This document shows positions 1-4,586 of a stretch of DNA of 7,323 nt, piece after piece. Made by a program: the position numbers and the translations under genes. Position 1 is the stretch's first letter; every line of letters begins with the position of its first letter. The notes beneath the pieces were generated by a model. That model was given only the letters and a program-made list of their open reading frames with translations, was not told the DNA's origin and searched no databases. The stretch spans positions 1-7,323 of the forward strand of contig JAGBYC010000097.1 in assembly GCA_017628935.1 (NCBI GenBank), read 5' to 3'. Source of the DNA: Clostridia bacterium. GTDB lineage: Bacteria; Bacillota; Clostridia; Christensenellales; Borkfalkiaceae.

Positions 1-346
1 CTATAAATAATAATATAGGCATTGCTTCGCTAACTTCAATAAACTCTTCAAACAACCATTCGATAATACCAACGGTTTTTACGCCTTCGCCTAAGCAAGC
101 AACTCCGTCGTAAACGTGAGTGCAAGCGCCTTCAAGTTCTAAAACGCCACCACACACGTTACATGTAATTTCGGTTAAAACGTTGTTAAGTGGAATGTTT
201 ACTAAAATTGCGCCAAAGCCCATAGGTAATAAAAGCGATGGTTCAATTTTGTGTGCTATTGCTAAGTAAATAAGCAATCCACCGATAGCCCACATTACAA
301 CGTGTTGTGGCTCGATATGCCTAAAAGCATCAATTAAAAATTCCAT
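1..346 (-). CDS. oadB: Sodium ion-translocating decarboxylase beta subunit (OadB/GcdB/MmdB family), N-terminal part
   Basis: This is the integral membrane subunit of biotin-dependent decarboxylases (oxaloacetate, glutaconyl-CoA or methylmalonyl-CoA), which decarboxylates carboxybiotin and exports Na+. Only the first 115 codons are present; the gene runs off the left edge. It starts at ATG 346 behind a strong AGGAGG (352-357). Seen: an N-terminal helix region with VVMWAIGGLLIYLAI (residues 16-30), then EPSLLLPMGFGAILVNIP (35-52), a family hallmark, and the beginning of the next conserved segment (GIIEWLF at 93-99, MPILLFI at 109-115). Between them (53-92) is an insert with Cys62, Cys65, Cys75 and Cys84 that I do not recall in the best-known members. 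The sequence cannot show which substrate is used, because the alpha subunit lies outside the window. A metal riboswitch-like leader precedes the gene. The family call is firm; the gene symbol could equally be gcdB or mmdB. Confidence 0.88.
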   Translation of the reverse strand, partial: MEFLIDAFRHIEPQHVVMWAIGGLLIYLAIAHKIEPSLLLPMGFGAILVNIPLNNVLTEITCNVCGGVLELEGACTHVYDGVACLGEGVKTVGIIEWLFEEFIEVSEAMPILLFI

Positions 347-370
347 ATATTCCTCCTAAGAGTTTTAGTT

Positions 371-406
371 TAAAAATACCGCCCCTATTCATAGAATAAG
401 GGCGGT
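371..406 (-). terminator. Riboswitch-controlled intrinsic terminator upstream of oadB
   Basis: Read on the minus strand, a 5' arm at 406-395 and a 3' arm at 389-378 form a continuous 12-bp stem with a 5-nt loop (394-390), followed by A and a run of five T (376-372). One pair is a G-U wobble in minus-strand RNA (399 with 385) but a C-A mismatch on the plus strand, and only the minus side has a T-run, so this is a minus-strand terminator. It lies 25 nt before the oadB start. Its 5' arm contains the CCGC that closes the upstream aptamer, so the two folds exclude each other. Confidence 0.87.
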
Positions 407-486
407 CTTGTCATTTAAAATTAAACCACAAGCGTTTGCTTGGTGTTATTGATTTAATTCCTTTAATAAAGGCGACTACTCCCCGC
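402..486 (-). ncRNA. yybP-ykoY-like manganese riboswitch aptamer
   Basis: Minus-strand RNA read from 486 to 402. The parts fit the yybP-ykoY fold: closing stem P1.1 GCGG (486-483) with CCGC (405-402); internal loop L1 with GGAGUA (482-477) opposite AAGA (409-406); P1.2 GUC (476-474) with GAC (412-410); hairpin P2 CCUUU/AAAGG (472-468 with 464-460); P3.1 AAUUAAA (459-453) with UUUAAUU (427-421); an L3-type internal loop holding UCAA (452-449) opposite UGG (428-426); and P3.2 CAAGC/GCUUG (442-438 with 433-429). The GGGGAGUAG and CAAGACC motifs are the ones I recognise from characterised members, in which L1 and L3 dock around Mn2+ and Mg2+. P4 is absent, which some members tolerate. Metal identity is inferred from family membership, not shown. 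The downstream gene, a decarboxylase sodium pump, is not a usual Mn efflux target. Confidence 0.85.
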
Positions 487-504
487 GAAAAGAGTATTTC
501 AACG

Positions 505-539
505 CTTATAATTTTAGTAAATTATAGCCGTATTGTCAA
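505..539 (-). promoter_or_regulatory. Promoter of the riboswitch-oadB unit
   Basis: Minus strand: TTGACA at 539-534, a 17-nt spacer, then TAAAAT at 516-511, predicting a transcript start near 505-503 and about 17-19 nt of RNA before the aptamer. The -35 box overlaps the rluA stop codon (TGA, 538-536), so the promoter is embedded in the end of the preceding gene. An alternative TATAAT at 526-521 is too close to this -35 to pair with it. Confidence 0.78.
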
Positions 540-1393
540 GCATTTTTTGATTTTTGGCGTGTGGTAGCCGTAATTTTAATTTTTATGTTAGTAAAAGGGT
601 GCGTAAATTCAATTTCGTTACACGTTAAATTATACGTTTCGCCGTCGATTTTTTCGCCGTATAAATCGTCGGCGTAAAGTGGGTTGCCTATATGCGCCGT
701 ATGAACACGAATTTGGTGCGTTCTACCAGTAACTAAATTAAACTTACATAGGCTGTTTCCGTTAGGTAAAACCTTTACAACTTCGTATTTAGTAATAGAC
801 GGCTTGCCATCGCTTGCTACAACCCTTTTTATGCCACTTTTAACGTCTTTAATAGGTGCGTTTATTTCGCCCTTTAATTTAGTTGGAACGCCTTTTAAAA
901 CGCCAACGTAACCTTTAAAAAGGTTACCGTTTTTAATTATATTACCAAGTAGGCTTGCAGAGTACGCGTCTTTAGCTATAATAACAATGCCTGCCGTGTC
1001 TTTATCTAAACGGTTTACTGGGCGAAATAAAAATTCGTTATTATAAGCGTAATAAACGGCGTTTTCAAGTGAAAAACCACCCGTAGTTTTGCCGTTATGC
1101 GTAACCATACCACTTGGCTTAAAAACTGCTAAAAAATATTCGTCGTCATAAAGCACGCGTAGAGGGAAATTAAGTGGAGTGGCGTACTTGTTAACTTCTT
1201 CGCTTGGTAGGGTAACGGAAATTTTATCGCCGTTTTTTACTGCGTCAACCGTTTTAGCAACGCGTTCGTTTACGGTAATACCACCACGCTTAACTTTTAA
1301 AATTATAACGTTAGAAAAATTATTAAGTTTTAAGTAGTTATAAACGCTAATTTCACCATCAACGTTACTAACTATAAAATTAAAAGTTTTCAC
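536..1393 (-). CDS. RluA-family RNA pseudouridine synthase
   Basis: This enzyme isomerises specific uridines in rRNA or tRNA to pseudouridine. The 285-residue length is typical of the RluA/RluC/RluD family. Seen: an S4-like N-terminal RNA-binding segment (roughly 15-62, with GGITVNERVAKTVDAVKNGD), the catalytic motif RPVNRLDKDTAG (124-135) with Asp130 as the expected nucleophile, and the conserved LVTGRTHQIRVHTAHIGNPL (220-239) of the active-site fold. The start is GTG at 1393, with AAGG about 7 nt upstream; the first residues MKTFNF agree with the family. It is the second gene of an operon, 15 nt after the YwaF-like gene. No terminator of its own is visible: its stop codon lies inside the next promoter, and transcripts reading through would meet the riboswitch terminator. 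The exact target uridine cannot be told from sequence. Confidence 0.93.
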   Translation of the reverse strand: MKTFNFIVSNVDGEISVYNYLKLNNFSNVIILKVKRGGITVNERVAKTVDAVKNGDKISVTLPSEEVNKYATPLNFPLRVLYDDEYFLAVFKPSGMVTHNGKTTGGFSLENAVYYAYNNEFLFRPVNRLDKDTAGIVIIAKDAYSASLLGNIIKNGNLFKGYVGVLKGVPTKLKGEINAPIKDVKSGIKRVVASDGKPSITKYEVVKVLPNGNSLCKFNLVTGRTHQIRVHTAHIGNPLYADDLYGEKIDGETYNLTCNEIEFTHPFTNIKIKITATTRQKSKNA

Positions 1394-1408
1394 TAAAATA
1401 CCTTAAAT

Positions 1409-2263
1409 TTATTTGGCTTTAACAAAAATTGATTTTATTTTACTAAATATATCTTTGAAAGAATTAACCGTGTTTTTGAAGTCAAGTATAAAGCAAAGTA
1501 TAACGGGTATTAGTAAAAAATAAACTATAACGCCTGGTAGCATCCAAAAGAAAGGCCAGTATTTTTCTTGACCTGCGTAAGGTCCGAAAGGAACAACCTT
1601 CATAAAGTCAGGCGTAAGCCATGAAAAAACGACAGCAACGTCATCAGTTGGGCCCCAAATAAGTGATTGATTATGAAAACCAACGTTAAAGAAATCTTCT
1701 CCACGTAAATCAATAATACCTAATTCGCTTTGTAAAACTTGGTTGCAAACTATAAACAAAAGCATAGCCATAATACAGAAAGGAACTTTCCAAATTCGCC
1801 TAATATCAAGTTTATGCACACCCAATAAAACGGTTAAAAGTGGTGCGGCAAAAATTACTATATGGCAAAAATAAAATCGCCATAAGTCTAACGTAAAAAC
1901 GCTTTTATTTAGGGCTTCGGTAGGGTAAAAAACTGCTAAAAATCCACTTATTATACCTAAATACACCATATAGTCTTTTGCTGTATCGCTTTTAGATATA
2001 AAAATAAAAGGAAAGAATAATACGCTTGTAGCGCATACGTTTGTAAACCATATATCACTTATTGCTTTCTCTGGCGGGTTAGTGCTATACGGCGGAAAAG
2101 TTAATTTCAAAAAGTGTAATGCTAAGTTTAATATTAGCATTATAAATATTACTATTTTTTTAGTTTTTTGGCTTTTGTTACGAAGTAAAACGTAAGGAAC
2201 TATAACGGTTGCTGCGGCTAAAAAAACAAAAAAGAAGTACCAAAAATTAAAAAGTTTAACCAT
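1409..2263 (-). CDS. YwaF/TMEM164-like (TIGR02206-type) seven-helix membrane protein
   Basis: A 284-residue polytopic membrane protein with about seven hydrophobic helices (roughly 5-27, 36-54, 70-90, 97-113, 128-148, 156-177, 237-261). Its layout resembles the bacterial YwaF family, which is related to human TMEM164. From memory, TMEM164 was reported to be a phospholipid acyltransferase using a conserved Cys/His pair. Here Cys77 (in FTNVCATS) and His134 (in FYFCHIVIF) are similarly spaced, but function in bacteria is unproven. The start is ATG 2263, because GGAGG (2274-2270) sits 6 nt before it. An in-frame ATG at 2314 would put the promoter's -10 box inside the gene. A basic, helix-like tail (262-284) follows the last TM segment. 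It is the first gene of the operon with rluA and is divergent from a PlsC-type acyltransferase, which fits a lipid role (inference). Confidence 0.75.
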   Translation of the reverse strand: MVKLFNFWYFFFVFLAAATVIVPYVLLRNKSQKTKKIVIFIMLILNLALHFLKLTFPPYSTNPPEKAISDIWFTNVCATSVLFFPFIFISKSDTAKDYMVYLGIISGFLAVFYPTEALNKSVFTLDLWRFYFCHIVIFAAPLLTVLLGVHKLDIRRIWKVPFCIMAMLLFIVCNQVLQSELGIIDLRGEDFFNVGFHNQSLIWGPTDDVAVVFSWLTPDFMKVVPFGPYAGQEKYWPFFWMLPGVIVYFLLIPVILCFILDFKNTVNSFKDIFSKIKSIFVKAK

Positions 2264-2295
2264 AAGAAACCTCCATAATTTAAAGTGGGCAACTT

Positions 2296-2331
2296 TAATA
2301 TAATTATAAGTCAATAAATTTTTAATGTCAA
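2296..2331 (-). promoter_or_regulatory. Consensus promoter of the ywaF-like/rluA operon
   Basis: Minus strand: TTGACA (2331-2326), a 17-nt spacer and TATAAT (2308-2303), a perfect match to the housekeeping sigma-factor consensus. The predicted start is near 2296, giving a leader of about 33 nt. The leader's first bases can form a small AAAGT/ACTTT hairpin (2283-2297) ahead of the GGAGG. Confidence 0.88.
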
Positions 2332-2357
2332 CACCAATAAATTTTAATAAGTGTTAA

Positions 2358-2371
2358 TGTGCAAATGCACA
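2358..2371. promoter_or_regulatory. Inverted repeat TGTGCA-AA-TGCACA, candidate operator
   Basis: Perfect 6-bp arms with a 2-bp spacer, located between the two divergent promoters and directly abutting the next palindrome. The centres of the two palindromes (2364.5 and 2380.5) are 16 bp apart, about one and a half helical turns. It is a plausible site for a dimeric regulator of one or both transcripts. I do not recognise the cognate regulator. Confidence 0.5.
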
Positions 2372-2372
2372 A

Positions 2373-2388
2373 TTTTACACGTGTAAAA
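2373..2388. promoter_or_regulatory. 16-bp perfect palindrome TTTTACACGTGTAAAA, candidate operator
   Basis: A perfect 16-bp palindrome ending 8 bp upstream of the plus-strand -35 box (2397). Its length and symmetry are typical of a homodimeric regulator site. Its half-site GTGTAAAA resembles GTGTTAA at 2351-2357. It lacks a following T-run, so it is unlikely to be a terminator. Confidence 0.58.
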
Positions 2389-2396
2389 AATTATAG

Positions 2397-2432
2397 TTGC
2401 ATTTATTTTATAAAAATGCTAAAATAATATTA
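2397..2432 (+). promoter_or_regulatory. Promoter of the plus-strand acyltransferase gene
   Basis: TTGCAT (2397-2402), a 17-nt spacer and TAAAAT (2420-2425), with a start predicted near 2432 and a leader of about 24 nt containing the AAAGGA ribosome binding site (2444-2449). The spacer plus the end of the -35 box forms an imperfect inverted repeat (GCATTT ... AAATGC, 2399-2419). Confidence 0.75.
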
Positions 2433-2455
2433 CTAATTATCACAAAGGAAAAACT

Positions 2456-3772
2456 ATGGCAGAAAAGTTAACAATAGCAAAAAAACTTGCAAAAAGAAAG
2501 TATCGCCCTGCACCTAAACTTATTGCGTGGATTTATAAAACCGTAATGGTAGATATTATAGGCCGTAAATACAAACCTAATTTTAATATTATTGACGACG
2601 TTAACGATTGCGACGGGCCTTGCTTTGTAATTTTTAACCACTTATCAAGAATTGACCATTTATACGTTATGGGTGCGTGTTATCCACGCGTAACTAATAT
2701 GATGGCGGCTTGTAATGAGTTTTATCGTTCAAAATTCAATTTCGTTTTTGGTCTTAATAAAGTTATTCCTAAAAAGAACTATTCAGCTGATAGGGTTGCA
2801 ATAAAAGGCGTTAGCGAAGTTATTAAAAAAGGTGGTTGCGTTACCTTTGCTCCTGAAGGTTTAGCAAGCGACTACGGTGGAAATAAGCCTATCGTTCCAG
2901 GAACAAGTAAAATGTTTAAGCATTTTAAAGTTCCGGTATACCTTTGCTATCTTGAAGGGCAGTATCTTCAAAACACTAAAGTTTGTTTAGACGAACGCTT
3001 AGGTAAAACTTACGCTACTATGTCACTTTTATTTTCTAAAGACGACGTTGAAAAATTATCCGTTGAAGAAATGGACGATATTATCAACGAAAAGTTTAAA
3101 CGTAACGAATACGCTTGGAACGCTGAAAAGAAAATTAAGTGGGATACTAAAGGCAGAATTTGCCATCAATTAGAAGATTTTTGCTACAAGTGTCCTAAAT
3201 GTAAACAAGAGTTTACTATGAAAGGTGAAGGTAATAAAATTGAGTGTTCAAACTGTGGCAACGGCGCTACTATGGACGATTATTACGTTTTCCACCCATA
3301 CGAAAACGCAGTTATTCCAGCATCTCCGTTCGAGTGGACTGAGCAAGAGCGTATGGATATTATTAAAGAAATTCGTGAAAATCCTAACTACTATTTAGAA
3401 GACGATTGCAAGCTTGGTAATTTAGACGAATATAAACTTGTAGGCAATAATAAAACAAGCTTTATAGTTGGCGAAGGTAAAATTAGAATTGACCATCAAG
3501 GTGTTCATTATAATGGTACTAGAAATGGTGAACCTTATGAACTTGACGTTGACTACAAAAACATATATACCATTTTCACACCAACCGATATGGGTTATTT
3601 CTGTTTCTATAATAAAGGCGAATACGTTGAAATTATTCCTAAAAATAGAATTTCAGGAAAGGTTACTTTACTTATTGAAGAAATGCACCGTTACCACGTA
3701 AACTTTTACAAAAACTTTAAGTGGAACGACTATATGTACGAAGGTTTAGAACTTGGTATCGACGTTAAATAA
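2456..3772 (+). CDS. PlsC-type (LPLAT) acyltransferase with zinc ribbon and C-terminal beta-rich domain
   Basis: The N-terminal part (about 45-230) is a lysophospholipid acyltransferase domain, the family that moves acyl chains onto (lyso)phosphatidate-like lipids at the inner membrane face. Seen: the catalytic HX4D motif in NHLSRIDH (His62, Asp67) and the acceptor-binding block FAPEGLAS (131-138, Glu134-Gly135). A treble-cysteine-pair zinc ribbon does not apply; rather there are two CxxC knuckles (Cys246/249 and Cys264/267) forming a single zinc ribbon. A third part (about 330-412) has alternating short strands and a final helix, suggesting a PH/GRAM-like fold (inference). At 438 residues it is far longer than PlsC (about 240). 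No obvious signal peptide; a basic N-terminus (about 9-20) and a short hydrophobic stretch (21-36) could attach it to the membrane. The ATG at 2456 follows AAAGGA. A paralogue with the same order lies at 6252-7323 on the other strand. Confidence 0.82.
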   Translation: MAEKLTIAKKLAKRKYRPAPKLIAWIYKTVMVDIIGRKYKPNFNIIDDVNDCDGPCFVIFNHLSRIDHLYVMGACYPRVTNMMAACNEFYRSKFNFVFGLNKVIPKKNYSADRVAIKGVSEVIKKGGCVTFAPEGLASDYGGNKPIVPGTSKMFKHFKVPVYLCYLEGQYLQNTKVCLDERLGKTYATMSLLFSKDDVEKLSVEEMDDIINEKFKRNEYAWNAEKKIKWDTKGRICHQLEDFCYKCPKCKQEFTMKGEGNKIECSNCGNGATMDDYYVFHPYENAVIPASPFEWTEQERMDIIKEIRENPNYYLEDDCKLGNLDEYKLVGNNKTSFIVGEGKIRIDHQGVHYNGTRNGEPYELDVDYKNIYTIFTPTDMGYFCFYNKGEYVEIIPKNRISGKVTLLIEEMHRYHVNFYKNFKWNDYMYEGLELGIDVK

Positions 3773-3773
3773 T

Positions 3774-3799
3774 AAAAAAGGACGCTTAAGCGTCCTTTT
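3774..3799. terminator. Bidirectional intrinsic terminator between convergent units
   Basis: GGACGC (3780-3785), TTAA loop, GCGTCC (3790-3795), flanked by A-run and T-run so that the 24-bp core (3776-3799) is a perfect palindrome. It begins right after the acyltransferase stop on the plus strand. On the minus strand it follows the small membrane ORF and is followed by six T, so it can stop both convergent transcripts. Confidence 0.92.
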
Positions 3800-3807
3800 A
3801 ATTTTGT

Positions 3808-4011
3808 TTATTTTTGTAATTTTGCTACTTTAATTTTATTAATAAGTTTTTGAATTAAAATGGTAACTGAAATAACTATTGATGTTCCACCCATCGCAAC
3901 GGCTGATAAAACAAGGTAGTATAAAATAGGCGTATCAACAAGAACTACTATAATTAAAGGTATTAACCAAGCAAGTCTAACTAAATGTTTATAGCCAAAA
4001 TCTGAATTTAT
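3808..4011 (-). CDS. Small two-helix membrane protein with apparent ATA start (or decaying gene)
   Basis: A frame open from a TAG at 4023-4021 down to TAA at 3810-3808. It encodes about 67 residues: a short polar start (NSDFGYKHLVRLAW), two hydrophobic stretches broken at DTP (about LIPLIIVVLV and YYLVLSAVAMGG to SVTILI), and a basic tail (QKLINKIKVAKLQK). No ATG, GTG or TTG lies near its beginning; the first in-frame ATG (3894) would leave 28 residues. An AGGA sits 7 nt before an ATA codon (4011-4009) that continues AAT TCA GAT. The order TAGGAT, spacer, ATA-AAT parallels the ppa start TAGGAT, spacer, ATG-AAT. I infer an ATG-to-ATA change, either a weak non-canonical start or the beginning of decay. 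It is last in the maf operon, just before the terminator. I do not recognise a family. Confidence 0.5.
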   Translation of the reverse strand: MNSDFGYKHLVRLAWLIPLIIVVLVDTPILYYLVLSAVAMGGTSIVISVTILIQKLINKIKVAKLQK

Positions 4012-4029
4012 AACTACATCCTATGTGAA

Positions 4030-4569
4030 TTAAATTTTACCTTCCTCTAAGGCTTTTTCAAACGCTTTAATGTTTTCACGAATAGTTGCTTTAGCGCTTT
4101 CGTTTCCTTCAACTTTTAAAACTTTAACCTTTTTGTTTTCAAGTTCTTTATAAACTGTTAAAAAGTGTTTAAGTTCGTCAATTATATGTAAAGGAAGTGC
4201 TTGAATATCACGGTAACAGTTGTATTGAGGGTCGCCAAACGGTATAGCAATAATTTTTTCGTCAACTTCTTCACGGTCAGTCATATACACCACGCCGATA
4301 GGGTAGCAACGAACCAAACTCATTTTTTCAATAGGTTGACTACATAAAACGAAAACGTCAAGTGGGTCGCCGTCGCCAGATAAAGTGTGAGGAATAAAAC
4401 CGTAATTCATAGGGTAGTGAGTGCTTGTATATAAAACACGGTCTAAAATAATAAGTCCAGTTTCTTTATCAAGTTCGTATTTATTTTTACTGCCTTTCTC
4501 AATTTCAATACACGCAACGAAGTCGTCAGCCTTGATGCGTTTTTTATTTATATCTTTCCAAATATTCAT
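4030..4569 (-). CDS. ppa: Inorganic pyrophosphatase, family I (soluble, Mg2+-dependent)
   Basis: Hydrolyses pyrophosphate to phosphate in the cytoplasm, pulling nucleic acid, protein and lipid synthesis forward. The 179-residue length matches bacterial family I enzymes. Seen: EKGSKNKYELDKETG (24-38) with substrate-contacting lysines, YPMNYGFIP (52-60), the signature DGDPLD (66-71) whose aspartates bind metals, and the second metal cluster around Asp98 and Asp103 (MTDREEVDEKIIAIP). All expected catalytic acidic residues are present, so it should be active. The start is ATG 4569 with TAGGAT upstream. It is third in the operon, 17 nt after the mreB-like gene. Many Bacillota instead use the Mn-dependent family II enzyme, so the family I type is informative about lineage. 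Confidence 0.97.
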   Translation of the reverse strand: MNIWKDINKKRIKADDFVACIEIEKGSKNKYELDKETGLIILDRVLYTSTHYPMNYGFIPHTLSGDGDPLDVFVLCSQPIEKMSLVRCYPIGVVYMTDREEVDEKIIAIPFGDPQYNCYRDIQALPLHIIDELKHFLTVYKELENKKVKVLKVEGNESAKATIRENIKAFEKALEEGKI

Positions 4570-4586
4570 AAATTATCCTAAGTAAA

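Noticed and set aside
402..486. tRNA or other structured RNA, or a Na+ (DUF1646) riboswitch, in the oadB leader
   Set aside because: No cloverleaf or T-loop motif is present. The GGGGAGUAG/CAAGACC pair fits yybP-ykoY best; a Na+ ligand is kept only as an alternative because I cannot run the covariance models.
2264..2314. Longer start for the YwaF-like protein at ATG 2314
   Set aside because: It would place the perfect TATAAT (2308-2303) inside the coding sequence, has no ribosome binding site, and adds 17 residues not typical of the family; ATG 2263 has GGAGG at ideal spacing.
3468..3701. Plus-strand open frame of 77 codons inside the acyltransferase gene
   Set aside because: Out-of-frame shadow of a well-supported gene; no domain features and no ribosome binding site.
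4012..4029. Readthrough of the ppa stop to fuse the small membrane ORF
   Set aside because: The frames match, but TAA is followed two codons later by TAG, so two stops would have to be bypassed; an independent start is simpler.
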